A stretch of DNA of 64,000 nt from Rhizobium sp. RCAM05350 (GCA_024426085.1 CP087972.1:186001-250000); one strand, 5' to 3'. Shown: positions 20,152-30,142, numbered from the stretch's first letter. Made by a program: numbers and translations. The notes: generated from the letters alone by a model not told the origin.

Positions 20152-20784
20152 ATGGACCCCATCATCCATATCGTCGATGACGACCGTTCCTTTAGAACGG
20201 CAGTGGGACGGCTGCTGTCGGCGTCGGGCTACAGCATTTCGCTGTACGGGTCGGGGGAGGAGCTTCTCGAGCGGCTACCGGGCTCAACGCCTGGATGCGT
20301 CTTGCTTGACCTCGACATGCCAGGTTTGAGCGGATTGGCTCTGCAGGACAAACTCGCTGAAATAGCTCCGTTGCTGCCGATCGTGTTTCTGACCGGGCAT
20401 GGCGACGTGAGGGCGAGCGTTCGGGCGATGAAAGCCGGTGCTGACGATTTCCTGGAGAAGCCAGCAACGAGCGAGATGCTCCTTGACGCCATTTCCCATG
20501 CATTGCATCGCGCAGCCTCATGGCGCGACAAGCTTGACCGGATACACACCTCCCGAGAGCGTCTTTCAAGCCTGACCCCGCGTGAATTCGAGGTTTTGCG
20601 GCTGCTTGTCCGCGGCAAGCTCAACAAGCAGATCGCCCATGTCCTGGGTACGTCGGAAAGAACGGTCAAGGCACATCGTCATAATCTCATGGAGAAGATC
20701 GGTGCACGGTCCCTGGCCGAAACCGTGTCGATTGCCGAGAGGTTGGGACTTGTCGATTCCTCAGTGGATCATCTGGGGTCTTAA
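20152..20784 (+). CDS. FixJ/NarL-family response regulator
   Basis: This intact 210-residue protein has a receiver domain with HIVDDDRSF, phospho-acceptor Asp in LLDLDMPG, and the FLTGHGD and FLEKPA motifs. It also has a LuxR-type helix-turn-helix (LTPREFEVLRLLVRGKLNKQIAHVLG, TVKAHRHNLMEKI). It lies directly after the sensor kinase and is its likely partner. Targets may include the divergent sulfatase unit. Confidence 0.88.
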   Translation: MDPIIHIVDDDRSFRTAVGRLLSASGYSISLYGSGEELLERLPGSTPGCVLLDLDMPGLSGLALQDKLAEIAPLLPIVFLTGHGDVRASVRAMKAGADDFLEKPATSEMLLDAISHALHRAASWRDKLDRIHTSRERLSSLTPREFEVLRLLVRGKLNKQIAHVLGTSERTVKAHRHNLMEKIGARSLAETVSIAERLGLVDSSVDHLGS

Positions 20785-20895
20785 AAAGCGGACACCTTCA
20801 CCAAAGGACAATAGCCACTGTTTGGAACTCGCCATAGGATCGTCGCCGAAGGGGTCAGGCTACGCCGTTCGGTTTTGATCCCGGAAAGGCATCCA

Positions 20896-21279
20896 TTGGA
20901 AAACTCACCTGGCACCGTGGCTGTGGTCGACGATGATCCGAGCATGCTCAGAAGCGTCGAGCGACTGTTGAACGCGAATGGCTTTTTGACCGAAGGATAC
21001 TCGTCGGCTGAAGCGTTTCTCAGCCAAGCACAAACAAGCTTGGTCCGCTGCATCGTCCTTGATATCCATCTCGGCGGCATGTCTGGCATTGAGCTCTGGC
21101 ATCAGCTGAAGCGCGCCGGCATCAACCATCCCGTCATCTTCATCACCGCGGTGGACGACGAGACGCTCGAACGCGAAGCGCTCAATGCCGGGTGTATCGC
21201 ATATCTTCACAAGCCATTCCCGGCGGAATCTCTGGTCGCGGCCATCAACAGTGCGCTTCAGCGTTCCTCCCTCGATTGA
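20896..21279 (+). CDS. single-domain response regulator (receiver only)
   Basis: The protein is about 127 residues with VAVVDDDPSM, phospho-acceptor Asp in IVLDIHLGGMSG, VIFITAVDD and YLHKPF. No output domain follows. I chose the TTG at 20896 because GGAAAGG stands 6 bases upstream; TTG 20875 is the alternative. It may act as a phosphate sink or partner for the neighbouring kinase. Confidence 0.8.
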   Translation: MENSPGTVAVVDDDPSMLRSVERLLNANGFLTEGYSSAEAFLSQAQTSLVRCIVLDIHLGGMSGIELWHQLKRAGINHPVIFITAVDDETLEREALNAGCIAYLHKPFPAESLVAAINSALQRSSLD

Positions 21280-21468
21280 AACCGTCTGTTCAAACCCCGG
21301 ATCGGCATCGTCCCTTCACAGGGAGCTAATGTGCCGCACCGGAGGAGGAAACCGATTTCATCCTGCTTCCCTAAAGGACAATAGACGAAGCCCCAAAGTT
21401 AGCCCACAGATCGGCACAAGCCAGACACCCGCTGTTCGGCGAAGAATGAAGTCGAGGATCGGATTTGC

Positions 21469-21522
21469 CAGGCCGCCGACAATCGTCGCGTCCAACTGAT
21501 CAATCTGGGGCTCGTCCGGTAA
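21469..21522 (+). pseudogene. remnant of an OmpA-family C-terminus
   Basis: The last 17 codons before the TAA at 21520 read QAADNRRVQLINLGLVR, nearly the same as the end of the OmpA protein at 9305-9877 (QAADNRRVQLVNLGLVK). The DNA differs at many synonymous positions, so it is an older paralogue and not a recent copy. Upstream sequence no longer codes for the domain. Confidence 0.6.
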
Positions 21523-21611
21523 CGAGGATTGAACGGGTCGCGTGGCGCGAAGCGGTGTGTTCCGTTCAATGAGAAATGTATCCGCACACCTTAGCTTGCA
21601 GGAGATTATCG

Positions 21612-21788
21612 ATGAATGTGAAACATCTTTTGGCAGTCGTGGCAATGGCGCTTTGGACACTTTCAGGATGCACAAGCACCGCCTCAAACAACACAACCTA
21701 CGCACAGCCTCAGGGCCTCGGGCCCGACGCCGTCGTGGGTGGTGATCGTAGCGATGGCATGGACCCTGGTCCTGATCTTGTTGATTGA
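21612..21788 (+). CDS. small lipoprotein
   Basis: The protein is 58 residues. A lipoprotein signal has the lipobox LSGC at about residues 17-20, and the short polar, Gly/Asp-rich mature part ends in DPGPDLVD. AGGAG stands upstream of the start. No further domain; function unknown. Confidence 0.6.
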   Translation: MNVKHLLAVVAMALWTLSGCTSTASNNTTYAQPQGLGPDAVVGGDRSDGMDPGPDLVD

Positions 21789-22047
21789 CTGCCGCCGGAG
21801 TCTGGGTGCTGTTTCACCTCGCGGTGAGTCCAGGCAAAGGAGAAACCGTCACGGACTTCAATTTCACGCATCGTGAAGGCGACGCTGTCCGATTTGCCGA
21901 GCCGCTGTATCAAAAATCTCATGAGGACAATCTAGTCCAAAAGGTATTCGTGGAGCATGTTCGGGAAGCGTGCATCGCGCCATAGACACCCGGCAACGTG
22001 GTATTGCTGCTCCAATCCAGAGTCTTATTCAAGAAATGGAGGACAGC

Positions 22048-23681
22048 ATGACACCTATCAGAAACAAGCTTTCATTTGTTTCAGCTCTTATCGCCGCAAC
22101 CATCGTCAACGGCGGAATCTAGCTTTCGGCCAAACGGCGGACGAAATCCCACCGATTCTGGTTACCCCGGATAAAGTAGAGTCTCGCATCGGTTCGCTCG
22201 AGTTCAAGGACGGCGCTCCCAGCGCCGAAACTGTCAAGAAGGTCTATGACACGCTTGATTTCACTCGCGCCCTAGACGCGTTCCTCAACAGCTACGGCGG
22301 CGCATCCGCCTATGCAATCCGGAAGGGTCTTCTCAGCATCGGCGCAGAGGACAATACGGTCACCATTTACCCCGAACTGATGGATTCGAAGTCGCTGTTC
22401 CTCACGGCCAACGCCGATACCGTCTATTACTTCAGTATGGTGGACCTCACGAAGGGCCCGATGGTGGTCGAGCAGCCCACGAGGGGGTCGGCACAATCAA
22501 CGACATGTGGTTTCAGTGGATCATCGACGTCGGGTTCCCCGGTCCCGATCGCGGCGAAGGCGGAAGATATCTGCTCCTGCCACCGGGCTATGACGGTCCG
22601 GTTCCGGAAGGTGGTTTTTACGTGGCGCGGTCGAAGACGAACCGGGTCATCTACGCATCTCGCGGTTACCTCGTAGACAACGATCCGAAGCCGACCGTCG
22701 AGAACATCAAGAAGCATATGAAGATTTATCCCTACACACCGGGAGGCGTCGGCACGAGCATCGTGACGGCGCTTGAAGGCAAGGTCAAGCTCGAAGCAAA
22801 CCCGCAGGTTCCCGAGACCAAGTTCGTGGAGGCGAGCGGGAAAGCGTTCAATACGATCCCTCCAAGCGATTACTCGTTCTTCGAGATAATCAACGCTAAC
22901 GTTCAGGACGAGCCCGCCGATTCCTATAATGCGGAGCTTGCCGGACAATTGGCGGCAATCGGCATCGTCAAGGGAAAGGAATTCAAACCGGACGACCGGA
23001 TGAAGAAGATTCTGACCGACGCCGCAGCGGTGGGAAACGCTGCCAGCCGTGCGCTGAATTGGCGTTTCAGCGGCCCCCATCCTGATTGGTCGTACTATCC
23101 AGACTCAATGTGGGGAAACATGCTCTGGCAGGGTGGCGCAAATTTCGAAACGCCGCCGCCGATGATCACAAAGGAAGGCCTGTTCGACCCGCTACCGCCG
23201 ACTGGCGCGCGTACCCTCGATTCCAAGACGGCCTTCTACTACGGCTACACGCTCGACTCTCCCGGCATGATCATGCGGCTCCCCAAGGCCGGGTCGCAAT
23301 ATCTCATGGGTTTTCTGGACGCCAACAAGAACGACCTCGACGGCGGCAAAACCTACAAGGTGAGACTGCCGAAGGACATTCCGGCGGCCGCGTTCTGGTC
23401 CTTCACGCTCTACGACAACCAGTCGCGCTCGATGCTACAGACGCCGCAAGGCTACCCGCGCGCCGGGAGCCAGAGTTATCCATCGCCCGCCGCCGAAGCG
23501 GCCGCGGATGGCTCGACGACGATCTATTTCCGGTCCGACCCAACCCGAGGGCGTGAAACGCGGCAACTGGATACAGACCATGCCTGGCAAGGGCTGGTTC
23601 ACGCTCCTTCGCCTCTACAGCCCGCTGGAGCCGTTCTTCACAAAGGAGTGGCGGTTGAGCGAAATCGAACTCGTTCCTTGA
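22048..23681 (+). pseudogene. DUF1254/DUF1214 exported protein, three frameshifts
   Basis: GGAGG precedes ATG 22048 and a signal peptide. The N-terminal DUF1254 part contains YGGASAYAIRKGLLSIGA and LFLTANADTVYYFSMVDL. The C-terminal DUF1214 part contains DSPGMIMRLPKAGSQYLMGF, AFWSFTLYDNQSRSML and GWFTLLRLYSPLEPFF. Indels fall near 22120 (premature TAG), 22490 (in a G run) and 23540. Correcting them gives one continuous protein ending at 23681. The family is widespread and uncharacterised; some members sit in rhizobial accessory regions. Confidence 0.75.
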
Positions 23682-23834
23682 TGGTGGGAATGTGGGAGCA
23701 ATACTGATAAATCGTGGGGGAAGTAGTTTCCCGCGAGAGGTGCAACGTGATCGCTCGACTATCACCGTCGCCTGTCTACTCGTGGCGCACGCACCCCAAT
23801 ATTGATTGGCGGTGGCTCCTACATTATAACGCAA

Positions 23835-24185
23835 ATGGGGCGTGCCATTGCAGGCACGGTCCGTGAATTGCGCCGGCAGAAGATGGCACCCACAATTGGT
23901 CCTACTGGGGACCGCATGGAATGTCTGGTAGGCGACTGGCAGGAATTGCTCGTAGAGAGAATGGAGCTTGCAGAAGCCACGGGGTGTTGCGTGGTTCAGA
24001 AGCACCTAATTGAAGCCTTTGGTAGGCGCGTGGCCGAAACCGCCTCGAGTCGTTTGAAGAAGGTCTTCACCGAATTCAAGACCCGGGCGGAAGCGAATTT
24101 TCGTCTGGAAGCCGAACACGGTGCAGGAAGCTTGCTGGTCATGGATCACCCGCTCAACCTACGACTAGCGGCTAAGGGCTACTGA
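23835..24185 (+). CDS. hypothetical protein, weak support
   Basis: The frame encodes about 116 residues with a plausible soluble composition (ETASSRLKKVFTEFKTRAEANFRLE) but no signal, domain or good ribosome site. It could be a real small gene or chance. I do not recognise it. Confidence 0.3.
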   Translation: MGRAIAGTVRELRRQKMAPTIGPTGDRMECLVGDWQELLVERMELAEATGCCVVQKHLIEAFGRRVAETASSRLKKVFTEFKTRAEANFRLEAEHGAGSLLVMDHPLNLRLAAKGY

Positions 24186-24718
24186 AAGCTGCTCTGTACC
24201 CGGCCACTTGTTAGCTCTGAATATCTGGCGGCCAGCTTCGAGCAGGTCTGGTTGATCATTGTGGATGTTCTGAAATTCGAGTCGAAAATCCCCAAACAAA
24301 TCATAGATGTAACTACCTGTTCAGAGGTATGGGGCGCGGCGGCCCTTGTTATTCAGGGGTATGTGTCGTCGCGTCCAAACGGTTGTGGCGCGGCGCTAAG
24401 TCATTGATTTTTGGTGGGGGTCAATTCAGATGTTCGTGGCGCGCTACATCTTGGCAATGTCATGAGCCATATCTCGCGCACCTTCATGGATTGATCGTGG
24501 AACCTTGCGTGCCGGCTCTTTCGGGCAACGGTCGCCAAACGTCGGTTTCCAGCACTGCTGTTTTCTCGACGTCCGATGGCGGGCGGCCATACCATCGGCA
24601 TGACAACTCGATTGTCGGCGCTGCGATGGTGAGAAGTTTGCGAGTCTCTGGTGGCATTTGCTACATAAGTCCGCATCCGTGATATGCTACAGGCTTCGCT
24701 GAACCATGAGAGGTGGGA
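24186..24718. other. intergenic region, no supportable gene
   Basis: Open frames here lack coding character. A half-site TATGCTACAG at 24683-24692 resembles the palindromes of the first 9 kb and lies about 27 bp before the exported-protein start at 24719. Confidence 0.4.
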
Positions 24719-25087
24719 ATGCGTGCTTTTGTACTCACCCTCGCCGTCGGAGTGCTGTCCGCTTTAAGCGGGGTGACGGCAGAGCCCCTGATATTCCACA
24801 CTGCGCATTTCGACGACGACACAGTTGTCAATCTTGGTCTCGTCAGTAATCACGCGACAGAGCGAGCTGGATACGATTACGACGTGCTAATATCACTTTC
24901 ACAAGGTGACGCTACGAGCGGTTCTGCCTACATTGATCCTGGAAAGCATCGAGCACTCGTGAAATGCAGCGATCCTGCCAAGGTGTCTGTGCGAGGAATC
25001 GACTATCCCGTGCGCACACTGGGCCCGGGAGGGGACGACTGGAAGGACGATCTTTGGAGGGTGGTCTGCATGACCCCTGTCTCATAG
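24719..25087 (+). CDS. small exported protein, unknown function
   Basis: The protein is 122 residues with a signal peptide (MRAFVLTLAVGVLSALSGVTA). The mature part has VKCSDPAKVSVRG and a late WRVVCMTPVS, so a disulfide is possible. AGGTGG precedes ATG 24719. Its 3' end overlaps the convergent cyclase gene by 85 bp. Confidence 0.6.
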   Translation: MRAFVLTLAVGVLSALSGVTAEPLIFHTAHFDDDTVVNLGLVSNHATERAGYDYDVLISLSQGDATSGSAYIDPGKHRALVKCSDPAKVSVRGIDYPVRTLGPGGDDWKDDLWRVVCMTPVS

Positions 25088-26358
25088 GCCAAATTATCCT
25101 CGGCCGAAATGAGGCCAGCTTCACGGCGCAAATACCAAACATCTATCGGGAGCCGACGTCCCGGCAGCGGCACTGAACTTTGCGGTATCCAGAGGGCAGC
25201 TGGAACTGGATTTTGCAGCTGGTCCATCAGTGCAGACGATACAACAAGTGGTGCGTCGAGTGATTTAGCCAAGGTTTCCAGTCGCTGCGCGACGTTTACA
25301 GCATCGCCGATCACCGTGAACTCGTTGTGGCATCCGCTGTCCAGAACCCCACCCACGACCGTGCCATAGTGCAAGCCGATGCCCGCGTTGAGGGCAGGGT
25401 AGCCGTCCAGCATGCTGTGGTTCTTCCAATCGTTCAGTGCATCGACGAGGTCGAGAGCGCATGCCAAGGCCCGATCTGCGTCATCTTCTGTCGGGGTAGG
25501 TTGGCCGAAGACCGCCATGACCCCGTCGCCAATGAATTTGTCGACTGTCCCGCCGTGTTTGAATATGGTCCCAGAAACAAGCTGGCGGTATTCTGCCAAC
25601 ACCAATGCCAGTTCCCGCGCAGGTGCAGTCTCGGCAAAACTCGTAAAATCCCGCAGGTCGACGAACATGATCGCGGCATTGCGGCGTTCAAGGTCAAGGT
25701 TTGAGCTGCCTTCCTGGAGGTCCGCGACGACGAGCGGCGAGAAGAAGCGCGAAAGATTGAGACGCCGCTTGTCGGCTCGTAAGGCTTCCTTTCGGGTCCG
25801 GTCGTGGTCCCTCGCAAGCAGATAGATGGCGAAGGCTGTAAAGCCGAAGCTTACTGTGAGGCCCAGGTCCTGGTTGAAGAATGCCGCAAGCAGCGACATT
25901 GCGTCGGCTGTATGATGTCTGGCGGCCGTGATCGCCAGCATGGCTACCCAGGAAACCAGGACAATGCCGGAGAAGACAAGGACGAGCCGACGATCTTGTT
26001 TCAGGCCAACATGGTTGAGCAGAATGAACGCCACCACCAAACTGGTTGTCGTCAAATTGTGGTTTTCGGTAACCGGGCCGCCAAGAATGTGCGCGTACAG
26101 AATCAGGGCGACCAGCAGTGCGTCGAGCACGACAAAGAGCGTCTTAAGCCAGGACAGGCTAGGCAGGAACCGCGCGGTCGCCACCGAAGCGACGCTGATG
26201 ATGAAGTAGCTGATGACGACGATGAAATGCGTCCTTTCGGCTCCCTCGTTGCCACCAAGCAGGAGGTTGGCAAGTAGGATGGCGAAAGCGACAAATCGCA
26301 AAAGGATTGAACGGATTTCCCGCGCGGCGTCCCAATGGGCGCTAAGTGAAGATGTCAT
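25003..26358 (-). CDS. membrane class III adenylate/guanylate cyclase
   Basis: The protein is 451 residues. Five or six N-terminal membrane helices (residues about 20-190) precede a cytoplasmic cyclase domain with AAIMFVDLRDFTSFAE and FIGDGVMAVFG (metal-binding Asp residues), then TVIGDAVNVAQRLE. It would make cAMP or cGMP in response to a membrane signal; rhizobia carry many such enzymes. Its C-terminal 28 codons overlap the convergent exported-protein gene. Confidence 0.85.
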   Translation of the reverse strand: MTSSLSAHWDAAREIRSILLRFVAFAILLANLLLGGNEGAERTHFIVVISYFIISVASVATARFLPSLSWLKTLFVVLDALLVALILYAHILGGPVTENHNLTTTSLVVAFILLNHVGLKQDRRLVLVFSGIVLVSWVAMLAITAARHHTADAMSLLAAFFNQDLGLTVSFGFTAFAIYLLARDHDRTRKEALRADKRRLNLSRFFSPLVVADLQEGSSNLDLERRNAAIMFVDLRDFTSFAETAPARELALVLAEYRQLVSGTIFKHGGTVDKFIGDGVMAVFGQPTPTEDDADRALACALDLVDALNDWKNHSMLDGYPALNAGIGLHYGTVVGGVLDSGCHNEFTVIGDAVNVAQRLETLAKSLDAPLVVSSALMDQLQNPVPAALWIPQSSVPLPGRRLPIDVWYLRREAGLISAEDNLAYETGVMQTTLQRSSFQSSPPGPSVRTG

Positions 26359-26439
26359 TGCTCGTCGCTTGAAAGCGCGGGTGGGTTTAAGACCTGAGGG
26401 TCGACCGAGTCCGCTTTCTCTCGGTAAAGCAGAGGTGTC

Positions 26440-26467
26440 GCACGCGGCCGCTTAAACAGCCGCGTGC
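26440..26467. terminator. hairpin terminator between cyclase and copper operon
   Basis: GCACGCGGC and GCCGCGTGC form a 9-bp GC-rich stem around a 10-base loop, 20 bp after the cusF-like stop. No long T tract follows on either strand. It probably ends the minus-strand copper operon. Confidence 0.6.
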
Positions 26468-26486
26468 CTTATCCGAGGATATCGTA

Positions 26487-26771
26487 CTACTTGATTTCCG
26501 TGACGGTCAGCTTGCCCTCGACGCGCTCGGCGACGAACTCGATGCTCGCGCCTTCCTTGAGCTTCGCAAGCATTGCGTCGTCTTTGACGCGGAACACCAT
26601 GGTCATTGCAGGCATTTCCAGAGACTTGAGTTCCTCGTGGATGAGAGTGACCTTCTTAGCCTTGGGGTCGACCTTCTTGACGGTGCCCTTGGTGAATTCC
26701 GCCGCGAAAGCGCCGGAGGCGAGGGCGATTGCGACCATTGCGGTGGCTGCAAGTGTGAAAACTGATCTCAT
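26487..26771 (-). CDS. CusF-like periplasmic copper-binding protein
   Basis: The protein is 94 residues with a signal peptide ending GAFA-A. The CusF/EcfT-type OB-like domain shows TKGTVKKVDPKAKKVTL, the Cu(I)-ligand region IHEELKSLEMPAMTMVFRV (His plus two Met) and a beta-rich end. AAGGAG stands 8 bases before the start. It is the last gene of the operon with the cupredoxin and multicopper oxidase and probably passes Cu(I) to efflux. Confidence 0.85.
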   Translation of the reverse strand: MRSVFTLAATAMVAIALASGAFAAEFTKGTVKKVDPKAKKVTLIHEELKSLEMPAMTMVFRVKDDAMLAKLKEGASIEFVAERVEGKLTVTEIK

Positions 26772-26793
26772 TGTCTTATCTCCTTGGGTTGGC

Positions 26794-27274
26794 TCACTTC
26801 TTGGCTACGGTCACGTCGCCATGCATTCCAGCGTCGTAGTGACCGGGAACGAGGCAGGCGATCTTGAACGTGCCGTCATTGGTGAACTTCCAGATGATCT
26901 CGCCGGACTTTCCAGCGGCCAGTCGGATCGCGTTCGGGTCGTCGTGTTCCATTTCCGGGAATTTCTCCATCACGGCCTTGTGCTCCATGATCTTGTCTTC
27001 CTGGTCGAGGGACGAACTCGTGGTCCAGCTCGCCCGCGTTCTTGATGGAGAAGACGATGGTCTGACCTTTGCGGACCTTGAAGGTGTTCGGCGTGAAGAT
27101 CATCTTGCCGTCGTCCGTCTCCTTCATGGAAACGCGGATTGTCTGGGTGGCCTGCGCCTTCTTGCCGGGCTCACCGACGGCCATGGCCTCACCGTGACCA
27201 CCAGCGTGTGAACCGGAGGCAAGGGCGGGAGAGGCGAGCGCCGCGAGGAGCAATGCGATAATTGCAGTCTTCAT
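26794..27274 (-). pseudogene. plastocyanin/azurin-like cupredoxin, frameshifted
   Basis: A signal peptide ends PALA-S. The cupredoxin fold shows its copper ligands: a His in ELDHEFV, then CLVPGHYDAGMHG (Cys, His and Met). One extra C in the CCC near 27016 breaks the frame; deleting it joins the halves through VLDQEDKIMEHK. AAAGGAC precedes the start. It is probably a periplasmic electron carrier or copper carrier for the adjacent oxidase. Confidence 0.8.
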
Positions 27275-27314
27275 GATTCAGTCCTTTGGTTGTTTGATGG
27301 GATAGGTTTCACGA

Positions 27315-28664
27315 TCAACCGTGCTTCATGGGTTTCGGGGTGATCTGTGTCTTTGCGTCTTTCGCCTTGGTCGTGTCGGGCAGTTCTCCCGTCCACTCCC
27401 AGGCCTGCGTACCGGGTGGGTTTTCGTACCAACCGGGATCAGCGTAATCGTCGGCCGCGATCCCCTCGCGGACCTTGACGACGGAGAACATGCCGCCCAT
27501 CTCGATGGGGCCATGTGGACCCCATCCTGTCATCATCGGAACGGTGTTCTCCGGAATTTCCATTTCCATCTCGCCCATGTCAGCCATGCCAGCGGTTCCC
27601 ATCGGCATGTATTCGGGGCGCAGTTTCCTGATCTTTTCCGTGACTTCCTTCTTGTCGACGCCGATGAATGTCGGGATGTCATGTCCCATGGCGTTCATCG
27701 TATGATGCGACTTGTGGCAATGAATTGCCCAGTCACCGACGTATTTGGCGTCGAACTCGTAGGCCCGCATCGCGCCGACCGGGATGTCGATGCTGACTTC
27801 CGGCCAGCGGGCTTCCGGCCGCACCCAGCCCCCGTCCGTGCAGGTGACCTCGAAGTCGTAGCCGTGCATGTGGATCGGATGGTTGGTCATGGTGAGATTG
27901 CCCACCCGGACCCTGACCCTGTCATCCTTGGAGACCACAAGCGGGCTGATGTCTGGGAAGATGCGGCTGTTCCAGGCCCAGAGGTTGAAGTCCGTCATTT
28001 CCATGATGCGCGGAACGTAGGTGCCGGGGTCAATGTCATAGGCGCTGAGCAGGAACACGAAGTCCCGGTCCACCGGCATGAACTTCTCGTCCTTCGGGTG
28101 GATGATGAACATCCCCATCATGCCCATGGCCATCTGGACCATCTCGTCGGAATGCGGGTGGTACATGAAGGTGCCCGATTTCACGAGGTCGAACTCGTAG
28201 ACGAAGGTCTTACCGACGGGGATGTGCGGTTGCGACAGCCCGCCGACCCCATCCATTCCGGACGGAAGGATCATCCCGTGCCAGTGGATGGTGGTATGTT
28301 CCGGCAGCTTGTTGGTCACGAAGATGCGAACACGGTCGCCCTCGACCGCCTCGATGGTCGGGCCCGGCGACTGGCCGTTGTAACCCCAAAGGTGCGCCGT
28401 CATGCCTTCGGCCATCTCACGCTCGACGGGCTCGGCGACAAGGTGGAATTCCTTGACGCCGTTGTTCATCCGATGCGGTAGCGTCCAGCCGTTGAGTGTC
28501 ACGACCGGGGTGTAATTCGGTCCCGATGAGGGCCGGACGGGCGTCTGCGTGTCAGCGGTTTCCATGATGGTAGCCTCAGGCAGACCCATGTTGGAGGTCT
28601 TCGCCCAGGCGGCGGTCGATACCAAAGCGGCGCTCGCGCCGAGTATCTGTCTTCTGTTGAACAT
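27315..28664 (-). CDS. multicopper oxidase (copper-resistance type)
   Basis: This intact 449-residue protein has a twin-arginine signal (NRRQILGASAALVSTAAWA). The copper-site motifs are all visible: HWHGMILPSG, MYHPHSD, PIHMHGYDFEV and HCHKSHHTMNAMGHD. It should oxidise Cu(I) in the periplasm. AAAGGAC precedes the start. It lies 14 bp after the TolC-family gene, so both are in the CueR-controlled operon. Confidence 0.88.
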   Translation of the reverse strand: MFNRRQILGASAALVSTAAWAKTSNMGLPEATIMETADTQTPVRPSSGPNYTPVVTLNGWTLPHRMNNGVKEFHLVAEPVEREMAEGMTAHLWGYNGQSPGPTIEAVEGDRVRIFVTNKLPEHTTIHWHGMILPSGMDGVGGLSQPHIPVGKTFVYEFDLVKSGTFMYHPHSDEMVQMAMGMMGMFIIHPKDEKFMPVDRDFVFLLSAYDIDPGTYVPRIMEMTDFNLWAWNSRIFPDISPLVVSKDDRVRVRVGNLTMTNHPIHMHGYDFEVTCTDGGWVRPEARWPEVSIDIPVGAMRAYEFDAKYVGDWAIHCHKSHHTMNAMGHDIPTFIGVDKKEVTEKIRKLRPEYMPMGTAGMADMGEMEMEIPENTVPMMTGWGPHGPIEMGGMFSVVKVREGIAADDYADPGWYENPPGTQAWEWTGELPDTTKAKDAKTQITPKPMKHG

Positions 28665-28678
28665 GTCTGTGTCCTTTC

Positions 28679-30142
28679 CTAGTGACCGCCGCCGCCACTT
28701 TCGGCAGCCGCTGCGACTTCCGTTTCGCCACCGGCTGCTCCCGCGCCGCCGCCATAAATGGCAGGCGCAAGATTGGCTTCGGCCAACCAGAAATCGCGTT
28801 TTGCGTTGACGGCCAGGAGGATCGAGTTGACCTTCTCCCGGCTGTCGGCGAGCAGTTCGAACGTGTTGGTGATCATGCCGTTGTAAGTGAGGAGGGACTC
28901 TTCCTCGATCTTGGTCCGCAACGGTACGACGCTGTTGCAGTAGTGACGCGCGATGTCGTAGTTCGAGCGGTATGCCTGATAGGCAGATCGGGCCTCCGAG
29001 CGGACGTTCACTGCTTTCTCTGCCAGCATGTTTGCGGCTCGCATGTAGGCCAGTTCGCCCTTGCGCCTCCGGGCCTTGCCGCTGTCGAAGATCGGGATCA
29101 CGAACTCCAGCGCGACGTTCCCGGTCGTGTCGACCTTCTTCTCGCCGTCCTCCAGCTCGCGTTCGGTCTCGAACCCCGTCAGGATTTCGAGATCGGTGAC
29201 GTACCGCGTCGCTTCGGTAAGGTTGTACGACTTTGCTGTGGCGTCGAGATCGAGCTTGGCCATCTGCAGGTCAACGCGATGTTGCAGGGCTTCCGCCTCG
29301 ATCATGTCGCGCTTGATCAGTCCCTTCGGAAGCTGCGGCAGGCGATTGGGAATCTGGTAGTCGGCGTCCGATCCCCAAAGTCCCATGAGCCGCGTCAGTT
29401 CTTCCTTCGCGAGGCGGGCTTCAAGCCTGGCCCTAGCGGTCTGTCCCGTCAACTCGGCATAGAACACGTGCTCGCGGGCCTGGCCGCCCTTCGTCATCGA
29501 ACCCGTTTCGCCGAGTTTTTGCGCAAGTTCCGAGGCCGCGTCTGCCGTCGCCTGCGCTTGGTTGAGCTGGGCGACCGTTTCCCACGAGGCAACGGCGTTG
29601 ATCCACGCACGGCGGGTATCGGCTGCGAGCTGCAGGGTTTGCAGGGCCGCGTTGAGCTGTGCTTTCCGAAACTCGGTATCAGCAATCTCCACGTTCCGTT
29701 TGTGGGTGGCGAGCGCCAGGATGTTGGTGGCGATCACGCCTTCGATGGTCTTGAACGCCTCAAGCCCCGGCGTGCCAATTCCAATCAACCCCACTTCGAC
29801 CGTGGGGTTCACGAGCATGGTGGACTGCCAAGCGTCGGCAGCCGAGTCGCCGAGATCGGCGTAGGCTGCCTGGAGTCCCTTGTTGTTGAGGAGGGCAATC
29901 TGCACGGCTGTCTCGACGTCGATGGTCTTTTTCGCCAGCAACGTCTTCACTCGACCCGAGGCCGCCTGGGCATCGTGGCGGTTTTGAATCCACACGGTAT
30001 CTTTTCCGGTCGCTTCGGAAGTCTTGTTGGACAGGGAAGCGAAACCGGAGTTCTTCTGGGAATATTCCGCTGCCGAAACACACCCACCGAGAACAAGTGG
30101 CAGCATGAGAGTTGCGGCGAGTTTCAGTTTAATGGGGGTCAT
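28679..30142 (-). CDS. TolC-family outer-membrane efflux lipoprotein
   Basis: The protein is about 487 residues with a lipoprotein signal (lipobox LGGC). Two long helical repeats typical of TolC/CusC follow, for example the segments around VEIADTEFRKAQLNAALQTL and GKARRRKGELAYMRAANML. AAGGAG precedes ATG 30142, which overlaps the previous stop as ATGA, so translation is coupled. It ends in a Gly/Ala/Glu-rich tail. It could be the outer-membrane channel for the separate CusBA-like pair. Confidence 0.85.
   Translation of the reverse strand: MTPIKLKLAATLMLPLVLGGCVSAAEYSQKNSGFASLSNKTSEATGKDTVWIQNRHDAQAASGRVKTLLAKKTIDVETAVQIALLNNKGLQAAYADLGDSAADAWQSTMLVNPTVEVGLIGIGTPGLEAFKTIEGVIATNILALATHKRNVEIADTEFRKAQLNAALQTLQLAADTRRAWINAVASWETVAQLNQAQATADAASELAQKLGETGSMTKGGQAREHVFYAELTGQTARARLEARLAKEELTRLMGLWGSDADYQIPNRLPQLPKGLIKRDMIEAEALQHRVDLQMAKLDLDATAKSYNLTEATRYVTDLEILTGFETERELEDGEKKVDTTGNVALEFVIPIFDSGKARRRKGELAYMRAANMLAEKAVNVRSEARSAYQAYRSNYDIARHYCNSVVPLRTKIEEESLLTYNGMITNTFELLADSREKVNSILLAVNAKRDFWLAEANLAPAIYGGGAGAAGGETEVAAAAESGGGGH

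Noticed and set aside
24329..24682. A 117-codon plus-strand frame
   Set aside because: No ribosome site, signal, domain or coding-like composition; rich in Cys, Ser and Trp as in chance frames.
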